In this document: positions 1 through 7,526 of the stretch, piece by piece | Numbering within the stretch: the stretch's first letter is position 1 | Layout: every line of letters begins with the position of its first letter | Origin: Rhodobacterales bacterium | Lineage (GTDB): Bacteria > Pseudomonadota > Alphaproteobacteria > Rhodobacterales > Rhodobacteraceae | Assembly: GCA_013297695.1 (NCBI GenBank) | Contig: JAAFHX010000011.1 | Span: forward strand, 1 to 41,267 | DNA length: 41,267 nucleotides | Direction of reading: 5' to 3' | Notes under the pieces: model-generated | The model's input: only the letters and a program-made list of their open reading frames with translations | Told to the model about the DNA's origin: nothing | Databases searched by the model: none | Position numbers and translations under genes: made by a program

Positions 1-1074
1 AATGTAGCCTAGGTTCCCCTTGTCCGCGCCATACACCGCCGCTTCGGCTTGCAGGGTGTTCAGCGTGCCCAGCGCCGCCGTCAGTGTGCCGCGCCAGTCT
101 GCGCCCTGCCGGGGGTCAAGGTTCAGCGGCATCTTGATCATGTCTTCGGCGTGCAATTCGCGCCCGGTCACTTCGACCAGAAGGTTCGCATAGCGCGCCG
201 GGCGCGGGTTCGGCGGGCGTCGTTCGGCAACGTCCTTGGGCGTCGCGGTCAGTTCCAGAACGAAGATCGGGTTGAAACCGAACAGGGTATCATGGGCGAG
301 GTCGGACGTTGCCTTCTGCCCTTCGTCCATCACCACAACCGGCCGGATTTTGCGCAGCGCGTTCCCCAGGGAGTCCTTCACCATCGGGAACATGCCCTGA
401 TAGCCGTCAAGGTTGGGAACAGCCGCAAGCTCGCGGGCGTGGGCTGCCTGATCCCCTTCCGGCGCAAAGAAGCCGTGCACATCGCCCCGGTCGCGGAACA
501 TGCGCAAGGTTTCCTTGGTCTGCTTATTCGCTGACTGCAACATCAGGACCATGATGCAGAGGTTCGCCTCCACGTCGCGCGCATCGAGCCTGTCGGACTT
601 CTCCATGATCTTGACGCGGCCTGCCGCTGTGCGGTCCAGCGCCTGCCGGTAGGGGTGCTGACGGTCCTTCAGGCGCTTCAGCGTTTGCGAGTAGATCGCT
701 TCGTTCGGCACGATCCAAAGCACGAAGCCCGTGTTCTTCGACAGGTATCGCCCCATGATCCGGCTGACGGCATTGACGGCCAGCCATGTCTTGCCGCCCC
801 CCGTGGGCACCTTCAGCGTGACGTTCGGCACAGCGCGGCCAATGCCGTCCTTGCGGGGAGAAAAGGGGATACCTGCGCGAGACGGGGGCAACCGTCCCGC
901 AGCCTTCACGTTTCCCCAGGCTGTGGCCGTGAAGTCGAATGCCGGAATGGGAAGGTTCGGCGACGCCGCCCGCAAGGCGTCGATCTGATCGGCGTCACCC
1001 TTTCGGGCCTTCAGTTCGTCAAGATAAGCATCGAGCGTGTCCAGCACCCGAACCTGATAATCCAGCGTGCGCAT
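1..1074 (-). CDS. res: Type III restriction enzyme, res subunit (partial, N-terminal 358 residues)
   Basis: Helicase/nuclease subunit of a type III restriction enzyme, which uses ATP to communicate between sites and cuts DNA together with Mod. I translated the minus strand from the ATG at 1074 to position 1 and it stays open throughout. It begins MRTLDYQVRVLDTLDAYL. A Walker A motif VPTGGGKT is at about residues 89-96, a Walker B-like DEGQ at about 250-253, and a superfamily 2 motif III-like LTAT at about 275-278. The C-terminal helicase lobe and nuclease domain lie off the left edge. The ATG follows the mod stop by three bases, so the two are translationally coupled. DEGQ in place of the more usual DEAH/DECH is a normal variant of type III Res proteins. 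Nothing in the visible part suggests inactivation. Confidence 0.93.
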   Translation of the reverse strand, partial: MRTLDYQVRVLDTLDAYLDELKARKGDADQIDALRAASPNLPIPAFDFTATAWGNVKAAGRLPPSRAGIPFSPRKDGIGRAVPNVTLKVPTGGGKTWLAVNAVSRIMGRYLSKNTGFVLWIVPNEAIYSQTLKRLKDRQHPYRQALDRTAAGRVKIMEKSDRLDARDVEANLCIMVLMLQSANKQTKETLRMFRDRGDVHGFFAPEGDQAAHARELAAVPNLDGYQGMFPMVKDSLGNALRKIRPVVVMDEGQKATSDLAHDTLFGFNPIFVLELTATPKDVAERRPPNPRPARYANLLVEVTGRELHAEDMIKMPLNLDPRQGADWRGTLTAALGTLNTLQAEAAVYGADKGNLGYI

Positions 1075-1077
1075 CGC

Positions 1078-2979
1078 CTAACCCCGTTCGACGCGATAGA
1101 GCGCAAAGGGCAGGGGCACGAACTCCACGGCCAGCCCTTCGGCATCCAAGAGCCGCTGCGAGACATAGCGGGCGGGGGCAAAGACAAGGTGGCGGTCGTG
1201 GGGGAAGTCCTGCGCGATGTTGCGAGCGAAGGTCAGGGTCAGTGCGGCATCGGGCGATTTCAGCCAATCAAGATCGGGTCGATAGACCATCCAGACGCGG
1301 GTTCCGTTAACCTCGCCCACATGGAAGCTCGCTTCGTTCATCTGTACCTGCGGTAAGGGCTGCGATGTGGCCATGTGGAACAGGATACCCGCCAACGCCG
1401 TATAGCCCGGCAGGTCTGCGCCGTTCAGGATATTGTCGAGTTCGACGGGGTCGCCAAGGGTGCAATAGGTGAAGCTGCCGCCCAAGCCTTCGGCGCGTTC
1501 GGCGGCGGTCTTTTCACCCGTCACAACAAGCTCTCCGTCTTTCACTTCCTTCTTGATCCGGTCGAACTCATGCCCGTGCAGGTTTTCGATCTTCTCCACC
1601 TGTTCGGTCAGCCGGTCAGCGCGTCGCAGCTTGGTCCAAGTCAGGCTTTCGCGTAGCAGTTCAGTGCGCTGCGTGCCCGTGTAGTCATACCCATTGATCA
1701 CGCGGCGCACCCGTTCGGCGGTCAGCCGGTCGGCGTAGTCTTCCATTTCGACAAGGATGAAGCGCCGATTGCCGCCGTCGCGCTTGTTGACCTTAAGCAC
1801 GGCATGGGCTGTCGTGCCGGAACCGGCGAAAGAGTCAAGAATGATTGAGTCCTTATCAGTAGCGACGTGAAGAATTCGTTCAAGCAATTCTTCGGGTTTT
1901 GGTGTCTCGAAAACCGAATCGCCTCCATACATTGCCATTAAGCCTCTCTTCGCCGAGTCAGTTGTGCCAACCTCATCGGCAAGCCACAGTGTATGCGGCG
2001 TAAGGCCCGCCTCCTGTTCACTCAAGAAGACCTTCTGTCGAGGGACGTTATTCTGATCTTCGCCAAACCAAATGCGACCATCAGCGATTAGCTCTTCAAT
2101 TCTCTCATTGGTGAAACGCCAACAGCTTCCAGATGAAAGCTTAATCACTCTGCCACTTGGAGTAGTTATATCATAGAATTGGTTCTTCGTGCCATGACCC
2201 GCCTGAGCAGTGATTGCGACCGACTGCCAATCACCCCTCGGATCATTGTCAGGGTTACGGTAGCGTTCTCTGGCCTCGGCGGTGAGCGGAAGAAGATTTC
2301 GCGTGACTTCAAAAGTCGCACGGTCTTTTGCTAAACAAAGAATGTAGTCGTGACTTGTAGAAAAGACTTTCCTATTTTCGCGTGTCTTTCGCTTTTGCCA
2401 AACGAAGACCGAAATGACATTCTCTTCGCCGAAGACTTCCTTTGCCATACTCAGAATATTGGCAATTTCTTTGTCGTCTATGGTAATCCAAAGGCTTCCT
2501 TTCTCAGAAAGCAATTCGTAAAGCAACCGCAGTCGTGGCCACATCATCGCGCACCACTTGTCATGCCGCAGACCATCTTCGATCCCGATAGGGTTCGCTT
2601 CAAGCCACTCCCGGATCATCGGGGCATTCACGTTGTCGTTGTAGGACCAACCTTCGTTGCCGGTGTTGTAGGGCGGGTCGATGAAGATGCAGTCCACCTT
2701 GCCCGCATACATCGGCAGAAGGGCCTTCAGCGCGTGCAGATTGTCGCCCTGGATGATCAAGTTGCCGTCAAGCCGCGCGTCTCCGATCCCCTTCTCAGGC
2801 TGCGGCACCAGCGGGCGGAAAGGCACGGCAAGGTGATGGTTCCAGACGAATTCTTTGCCCTTGAACACCAGTTCCGTCATCGCAAACTCCCCGTCTTCGC
2901 CTACCTCGCCATAGACCATCTTGCCCCCGTCCCCGGCAAGAACCGAATCCACGCCAGACGCGCCGGGGTCCATCGCCAC
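1078..2979 (-). CDS. mod: Type III restriction-modification system DNA methyltransferase (Mod)
   Basis: Site-specific adenine-N6 DNA methyltransferase of a type III system, which sets the recognition sequence for both modification and cutting. Motif IV DPPYNTG is at about residues 101-107 and the AdoMet-binding motif FAGSGTT at about 384-390. This order (catalytic motif first) is the beta class expected of Mod. Residues about 190-345 between them should be the target-recognition region, and the DNA coding them (roughly 1945-2410) is clearly AT-richer than both ends of the gene, as if exchanged as a module. The start is GTG at 2979, with ATG at 2973 and a later ATG (MTELVFKGKEFVWNH, about residue 34) as alternatives; the family often begins near that later site. 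It follows the DUF3800 stop by nine bases and precedes res by three. At 633 codons it has full length. Confidence 0.95.
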   Translation of the reverse strand: MAMDPGASGVDSVLAGDGGKMVYGEVGEDGEFAMTELVFKGKEFVWNHHLAVPFRPLVPQPEKGIGDARLDGNLIIQGDNLHALKALLPMYAGKVDCIFIDPPYNTGNEGWSYNDNVNAPMIREWLEANPIGIEDGLRHDKWCAMMWPRLRLLYELLSEKGSLWITIDDKEIANILSMAKEVFGEENVISVFVWQKRKTRENRKVFSTSHDYILCLAKDRATFEVTRNLLPLTAEARERYRNPDNDPRGDWQSVAITAQAGHGTKNQFYDITTPSGRVIKLSSGSCWRFTNERIEELIADGRIWFGEDQNNVPRQKVFLSEQEAGLTPHTLWLADEVGTTDSAKRGLMAMYGGDSVFETPKPEELLERILHVATDKDSIILDSFAGSGTTAHAVLKVNKRDGGNRRFILVEMEDYADRLTAERVRRVINGYDYTGTQRTELLRESLTWTKLRRADRLTEQVEKIENLHGHEFDRIKKEVKDGELVVTGEKTAAERAEGLGGSFTYCTLGDPVELDNILNGADLPGYTALAGILFHMATSQPLPQVQMNEASFHVGEVNGTRVWMVYRPDLDWLKSPDAALTLTFARNIAQDFPHDRHLVFAPARYVSQRLLDAEGLAVEFVPLPFALYRVERG

Positions 2980-2988
2980 GGGGGCACG

Positions 2989-3969
2989 TCACGGGTTCTG
3001 CCTTGACCACATCCGTTCTGTCTGCGTGAAGGTCTGCACCTTCTTCTGCGCCTTGCGCGACCTTAGCCACGCCATGTCATAGCCGAAGTGTTCGAAGAAC
3101 GTCGCCTGTTCCGGGGTCAACAGGTGCGCAACCTGCGTTGCGGGATAGAAGGTCACGCCTTCGTTCGACTTGTTTACCCGCCGCCCCGGCTGCGCCTTCC
3201 GCTCTGCCATCAAGGGCCATAGGTGCAGTGCGACCTTGTCGGCATAGTTTGGCGATGCCTGTTCGATGGACTGGAAGAAGGCACTGACCAGCACATCGGC
3301 CAGTTGCAGCCCCGCCACCTGCGAAGCCGGGGCACGGTCGATCAGAGTGTAGCGCAGAACGCTTGCGTCGATTTCCCGCGTGTCGAGCCAGGTCGTGCCG
3401 CCCGTCGCCTGATTGATCAGTGTCAGCACGTAGGCTTTGAAATGGCCGAAGTGATGCCCCTTGCGGCTTGCCATGACGATCCGCAGAACCGGGTTTGCGA
3501 TGCCGTGCCGTGGGGCGGCATTGACCACATAGCGCGTCACCCGTTCCAGAAGCAGGCGCATGACGAAGTTGTAGAGGAAGTCGCGCTGATTGCCAGAGGC
3601 GGCAGCGGCACGGTCGTTGTGGTGGTTCAGCATGGTCTTCTTGCACGAGCAAACCACAAAGCCTCGTGCGGCATAGGTTCGCGACACGAGCTTTTGTGCT
3701 GCAATGGTCCGGTTCCACTTCCTGAGATTGCGATAGTGCAGCACGCCGCCCGGTTGCCCACGGATAGCCAACAGGATTTCATCCCGGCGTCGGTCAAGGT
3801 CTGCTTCGGCTTCGGCGCGAACCAAGTAGCCACCAATGCACAGCCATTCGGAATTTCCATCGGAGTGGTCCGGCTTCAGGCGAGCAACCTTGTCGTCGCC
3901 CGCTTCGTCAATGAACAGGGTATAATGGTAATCCAAATCCACACCTGTAGATGAAGGGACAAGGGACAT
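2989..3969 (-). CDS. DUF3800 domain protein, first gene of the type III RM operon
   Basis: A 326-residue protein with the two hallmarks of DUF3800. An N-terminal FIDEAGDD (about residues 19-26) carries conserved acidic residues, and a C-terminal LQLADVLVSAF (about 221-231) supplies a further Asp. The family is thought to have an RNase H-like fold with an acidic, possibly metal-binding centre, but no biochemical role is established. It ends nine bases before mod and is almost certainly cotranscribed with mod and res, which suggests a job tied to restriction or to defence generally. The ATG at 3969 has only a weak ribosome site. A downstream GTG just before DLDYHYTLF is an alternative that would keep the whole domain. 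The function call is inference from family and position only. Confidence 0.85.
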   Translation of the reverse strand: MSLVPSSTGVDLDYHYTLFIDEAGDDKVARLKPDHSDGNSEWLCIGGYLVRAEAEADLDRRRDEILLAIRGQPGGVLHYRNLRKWNRTIAAQKLVSRTYAARGFVVCSCKKTMLNHHNDRAAAASGNQRDFLYNFVMRLLLERVTRYVVNAAPRHGIANPVLRIVMASRKGHHFGHFKAYVLTLINQATGGTTWLDTREIDASVLRYTLIDRAPASQVAGLQLADVLVSAFFQSIEQASPNYADKVALHLWPLMAERKAQPGRRVNKSNEGVTFYPATQVAHLLTPEQATFFEHFGYDMAWLRSRKAQKKVQTFTQTERMWSRQNP

Positions 3970-3984
3970 ACGAACCGAACACCA

Positions 3985-4197
3985 TCAAGTCAAGAAGTCC
4001 AGCTTCAGCTTTGGGCCACGCCCGTTCCAGTGCTGTTTGGCTTCGTTGAGCGTCGTGGCTTCCGCGATGGGCTTGCAATACCGGGCGACGCCCGTGACCC
4101 CACAAGGTATTTGGGTCCTCCCAGCGCAAAAGCCGCTACGGGTAACGCGCGACCTCCGCAATTCTCTAGTTGCAGTGTTCTTCTGGTATTTTAACGA
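3985..4197 (-). pseudogene. Possible gene remnant upstream of DUF3800
   Basis: The minus strand is open in one frame from about 4197 to the TGA at 3985-3987 and reads like real protein near its end (...GVTGVARYCKPIAEATTLNEAKQHW...KLKLDFLT). It has no ATG; the only possible start is a TTG at about 4162 with no ribosome site. A neighbouring frame just upstream gives LIVKIPEEHCN and then a stop. The pattern fits a small gene broken by a frameshift or stop, left between the replication and defence parts of the element. I do not recognise the family. Confidence 0.3.
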
Positions 4198-4210
4198 TCA
4201 GGGCCTTTGG

Positions 4211-4417
4211 CTACGCACACGCACAATTCAGCCATATCTGCATGTCTTTGAGAGACCGTTTCACATAGATTGGCTCTGACGGGAAGGACTGCATCCGCAA
4301 GGAGCAAATGTCCAGCGCAACGGCGTCAATACGAATGATCAACTCCGCGTTCACTGTAGTCTGGCGAAGAAACGTGCCTTCAACGTTGGTTTCGTCCAGA
4401 ATCAAGAATACAGCCAT
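4211..4417 (-). CDS. Small hypothetical protein (68 residues) of the integrative element
   Basis: A 68-residue frame starting MAVFLILDETNVEGTFLRQT. It has a good ribosome site, GAAGGA, about eight bases before the ATG. It lies on the same strand as the element genes, downstream of the primase-helicase. The sequence is mixed and soluble-looking with no membrane segment and no recognised motif; its last residues (LNCACA) are cysteine-rich. It could be an accessory or regulatory protein of the element. I do not recognise it, and a chance frame cannot be excluded, although the ribosome site and strand favour a real gene. Confidence 0.45.
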   Translation of the reverse strand: MAVFLILDETNVEGTFLRQTTVNAELIIRIDAVALDICSLRMQSFPSEPIYVKRSLKDMQIWLNCACA

Positions 4418-4440
4418 GGTTTTGGTCCTTCTGTTGCTAC

Positions 4441-4489
4441 TGTGGTTATTGCCACAGGGTCAGCACCCGTTTGCCGGGTTGCTGAACCC
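4441..4489 (-). other. Two adjacent stem-loops downstream of the primase gene
   Basis: TGTGG/CCACA (4441-4445 with 4452-4456) encloses six bases. Next to it GGGTCAGCACCCG (4457-4469) faces CGGGTTGCTGAACCC (4475-4489) as an imperfect hairpin with two bulged bases. They sit between the primase-helicase stop and the small downstream gene, next to the tandem repeats at 4520-4600. They may be a weak terminator, an mRNA processing site or part of a replication origin. No T-run follows on the minus strand, so a simple terminator is not convincing. Confidence 0.35.
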
Positions 4490-4519
4490 ATGGGGGTTAT
4501 AGGGGGTCTGGAAGCACCC

Positions 4520-4600
4520 AGGTTGGGCATAGGTTCAGCACTAGTTCAGCATGGGGTTGAGCATAGGGTTTTGCAGGGGGTTCAGCATAGGTTCTGCACC
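4520..4600. repeat. About seven imperfect 11-12 bp tandem repeats across the primase 3' end
   Basis: On the plus strand, copies related to GGGGTTCAGCAT run head to tail from about 4520 to 4600 (for example GGGGTTCAGCAT, GGGGTTGAGCAT and AGGTTCAGCACT). Five lie inside the end of the primase-helicase gene and give its Met-Leu-Asn-Pro-rich tail. The others continue past its stop codon with a one-base slip, so the array is not just a coding repeat. Such short direct repeats beside a replication gene resemble iterons, but they could also be slippage-generated repeats of no function. Confidence 0.6.
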
Positions 4601-6601
4601 CCCAACAACGTTTGCCCGAACGATCCGCAGTGTTCGCTTTGAGGGAGACGTGTGTCCTCCAGGCGTCTCTATAATCTCGCGCTTGGCAAACAGCCGTTCC
4701 ATAGCCAATTGCAGCGCCTGCTTGCTGACGCCCTCAGTTCGCCCGCTGGCCGCGAATAGTTTGGGCGCGTAGCCATGCGCCTGCGCTGATTTCACGGTCC
4801 TTCCTTCCTTGGTGAAAGCGTCCAACAGCCGCAAGAACACACGTTCTGCCTTGGCTTCATCGGCCAACTTGCTATCCGGCCCCAATAGGGAATCCGCCAC
4901 GAAAACACCCGCCCGCCATGCCATCCTGATTTCTTCACCGACACGCCCGTAGTTTGCCTTCTTTGTCGAAAGCATCCGCGCATCTGTGTTTTCCACAACG
5001 CGGTCGAGATAGAGGCGCGAGCGAACGGAGTTGTTCCACGCCGTTGAACCGCTCGTGCCCGTCCCTGTGGTCATCCCCGAAAGAGAGGGGTGTGCCAGCA
5101 ACAGGACAGCGCAAGTGTGCCTGTTGGCGATGCCACGCAGAATGCCGATGAAGTGGCGTGCCTGCGCCCGGTCGTTCTCATTGCCGGGGAACAGATCGGC
5201 CAAAGTATCCAGGACCACAAGCGCCGGGCGTTCATCGGCAATGCGCTCGTCGATCTCATGGAATAGCGGAGTGGGATGCAACACCCCGCCGGATCGGTCC
5301 AAAGTGGCGAGAAGGGCATCCTCGCCCGCAAGGCTGCGAAGGGTCAGGCGGTTCAGATTGTCAAAGGTCGCACCGCTTTCCCTCACCACATCGGAAAGCC
5401 TCCGATGAAGCTCCGCGTTATCATCCTCTGCGGAGATGAATAGAGCGCCTCCGCCCGCCACACCGCGCCCAAGCCATGCGCCATCCGTCGCCACTGCACA
5501 GGCCAGTTGCAGCGCCAGAAGCGACTTCCCCGTGCCGCCGTCGCCGCCAAGCAGGGTCACGGTACGCGACGGAACCAGATCGGGCACAAGCCATTCACGC
5601 GGGGGAACCGGCTTCCCGATGAGGCCCGCCGCACAGTAGAACTCCGAGCGCCTGTGGTCGTCCATCATCACAGGGTCAGCCACGGCAACAGGGGCACTCG
5701 CCACCATCCCCGGCATCTTCCCCGTCACCCGGTCATAGACCTTCTGGCACAGCCTGGCAGCGCCCTGAACCGTGTCGCGCCGGTAGTCCTCGCGGGTCGT
5801 GTATTTCTCGCGCACCAGGCCCGACAGCCGGAACAGCCGGTCCATCCGGGGCATGTCCTTGCCGGTCCAGAACGCTAGATGCGACATCAGCGCCGCGTCG
5901 GCTGACGAGTGATCGAAGCCGTCGCCGCGTGGATACAGCTTCGACAGCACCGCCGCGTCCGCGTTCCAGAGTTGCCCCACGGTCGCACGCTGGCCGAAGG
6001 CCGCACCAGCCCCGCCGCTCGACCGCAGCATCAGGGCAATCAGGGCGTCATCGTCTGCCGGGCCGGTGTAGGAAGGGTCAACACCCTCTGGTAACTCCCC
6101 AAGGTGTTCCCGCTGCGGCACCACATGAAGAAGCTGGCCGGTCCAGTCTTGCCCCGTGGCCGTCCCACCGATAGGTGCCCATCCGGTCGGCCCGAACGCA
6201 ATGAACCGCCCGGTCGTGTAGAACTCCAACCAGCCCTTCCACTTGTTCTTTCTGTCGGTGAGGCGCGACGGATCGCAGCGCCCCAGGATGTGCAGCCCGG
6301 TGCCCGACTGACTGACCTCGCCCATTGCACCAGCAAATGACAGGAAGATCGCCTGCGCCTCGGCAGACCAGTTGCCCGCCGCGTCCCTGCAATTGTCCAG
6401 ATCGAGGAAGAACAGCCCGTCCTCGGCCCTCAGATCGAACGCCACGCCATAGCCTGCCGCAGCCGCCTCGGCGTGCGTCAGATGGTTCGCCGGATCGTGT
6501 GCATCGCAGGGCGTGCCGTCACGCTTGCAAGGAACCTTACGCCCGTCGATCATGCGCCAGTTGAGAAATCTATTCGGGAGTCCATCAGGAATTGTTGTCA
6601 T
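4541..6601 (-). CDS. Primase-polymerase fused to RepA-type (RecA-fold) helicase
   Basis: Replication protein of the element, 686 residues. The N-terminal part is a PrimPol-type domain like that of phage NrS-1 polymerase: FLDLDN (acidic pair about residues 67 and 69), then SGTGLHI (about 99-105, conserved His) and EFYTTGRFIAF (about 126-136). A helical region similar to the NrS-1 helix bundle spans about 185-290. The C-terminal part is a RecA-fold ATPase of the RepA/AAA_25 kind, with Walker A GGDGGTGKS (about 352-360) and LVVLDTLADLF (Walker B, Asp about 465). It probably primes and unwinds DNA for autonomous replication of the excised element. The ATG at 6601 follows the alpA stop closely, with AGGTGA as ribosome site. 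The last about 16 residues are a repetitive Met-Leu-Asn-Pro tail made by tandem DNA repeats. Confidence 0.85.
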   Translation of the reverse strand: MTTIPDGLPNRFLNWRMIDGRKVPCKRDGTPCDAHDPANHLTHAEAAAAGYGVAFDLRAEDGLFFLDLDNCRDAAGNWSAEAQAIFLSFAGAMGEVSQSGTGLHILGRCDPSRLTDRKNKWKGWLEFYTTGRFIAFGPTGWAPIGGTATGQDWTGQLLHVVPQREHLGELPEGVDPSYTGPADDDALIALMLRSSGGAGAAFGQRATVGQLWNADAAVLSKLYPRGDGFDHSSADAALMSHLAFWTGKDMPRMDRLFRLSGLVREKYTTREDYRRDTVQGAARLCQKVYDRVTGKMPGMVASAPVAVADPVMMDDHRRSEFYCAAGLIGKPVPPREWLVPDLVPSRTVTLLGGDGGTGKSLLALQLACAVATDGAWLGRGVAGGGALFISAEDDNAELHRRLSDVVRESGATFDNLNRLTLRSLAGEDALLATLDRSGGVLHPTPLFHEIDERIADERPALVVLDTLADLFPGNENDRAQARHFIGILRGIANRHTCAVLLLAHPSLSGMTTGTGTSGSTAWNNSVRSRLYLDRVVENTDARMLSTKKANYGRVGEEIRMAWRAGVFVADSLLGPDSKLADEAKAERVFLRLLDAFTKEGRTVKSAQAHGYAPKLFAASGRTEGVSKQALQLAMERLFAKREIIETPGGHTSPSKRTLRIVRANVVGGAEPMLNPLQNPMLNPMLN

Positions 6602-6610
6602 GGTATCACC

Positions 6611-6790
6611 TCACGCTTTGGTTCGCGCGGCGAGCCAACCCGCAATGGCGCTTTCGGGCCATGCGACGGCTTTCGCGGTGATCTTGACCGGGCGGGGGAA
6701 CTCGCCCCGGCTGAGCAGGTGATAGATGGTGCTGCGCGAGAGGCCGGTGACGGCTTCAACCTCGCGGCGACGATAATGGCGTTCGATCAT
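6611..6790 (-). CDS. AlpA-family excisionase/transcriptional regulator
   Basis: A 59-residue winged-helix DNA-binding protein of the AlpA/excisionase (MerR-like HTH) family. The motif YRRREVEAVTGLSRSTIYHL is followed by GEFPRPVKI and AVAWPESAIAGWLA, the canonical AlpA pattern. The frame is open upstream to 6883, but the ATG at 6790 is chosen because it has an AGGAG ribosome site eight bases before it and because AlpA proteins begin right at the HTH. It ends nine bases before the primase start and is probably cotranscribed with it. In P4-like and other satellites such proteins regulate integrase or excision and replication genes; that role is inferred here. Confidence 0.92.
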   Translation of the reverse strand: MIERHYRRREVEAVTGLSRSTIYHLLSRGEFPRPVKITAKAVAWPESAIAGWLAARTKA

Positions 6791-6886
6791 GTCCGATACT
6801 CCTGTTGTTGTTGAACATCCAGGCACATACCGGAAGGAGTAAAATTGAGGCAACCAAGAGTGGGAGGAACAAATTCGGCACACCGC

Positions 6887-7522
6887 TTAGGGCTTGCGGC
6901 GCGTCGGACTTTTCTGGATCGTCTTGCCAACCTTATCACAGAATTCCGGTGTGCGATCTTCACCCCATATGCACCGCCGAACAAACTCGATAAATGCAGT
7001 TTCCAATGGGTCAATCTGCCTGTGTTCTTTAGTCAATGCATAGCGATAATTGGTGGAGCCAAGTAGATCGTTAAAGCCATTCGCGCGGAAAAGGTCGTGA
7101 AGGACTCGTGTAAAGAGTGGCTTCGGGTCAGGGCGCTCCATCAAGAAATCGTCCGAATTCTCTACGAAATCGCTCAGAATATAGTTCGCCTTCTCTGCGA
7201 AGGTCGCATCAGGTAGACCAAGATAGTTCAATTCCACAAGCTGAACCAATCTTGGGTCGGGACTCGTGCCATGCTTGCCAGCAGCCTTCAATCGGCGCTT
7301 GATCTGCTTTGCGTCAAGTCGGTCTACTTTTTTCTCATAATCTTTGGAATTTTGGCGGTAGTCGAACATGACTCGGGCTATATCAATGCGAAATTTCTGT
7401 GAGAATTCTTGAGCGAACTTCTCGTCGCTCTCCCAATACTCCCAACTCTCTACTGGACAAGAGTAGTCAATGAAACCCGATCCGGAAGTCGGCAAATCAC
7501 GTCTGTTGCTGCCGCGTGTCAT
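6887..7522 (-). CDS. Hypothetical protein between integrase and alpA
   Basis: A 211-residue protein whose DNA is markedly AT-richer than its neighbours, consistent with recent acquisition. It is hydrophilic and charged, with no signal peptide or membrane segment. An N-terminal WEYWESDEKFAQEF and a C-terminal IDPLETAFIEFVRR are its most distinctive stretches. The ATG at 7522 lies four bases beyond the integrase stop without a clear ribosome site, so translation is probably coupled to the integrase. I do not recognise the family. Its place between int and alpA, where satellites often carry a regulator or a defence gene, is the only functional hint. Confidence 0.7.
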   Translation of the reverse strand: MTRGSNRRDLPTSGSGFIDYSCPVESWEYWESDEKFAQEFSQKFRIDIARVMFDYRQNSKDYEKKVDRLDAKQIKRRLKAAGKHGTSPDPRLVQLVELNYLGLPDATFAEKANYILSDFVENSDDFLMERPDPKPLFTRVLHDLFRANGFNDLLGSTNYRYALTKEHRQIDPLETAFIEFVRRCIWGEDRTPEFCDKVGKTIQKSPTRRKP

Positions 7523-7526
7523 TTCA

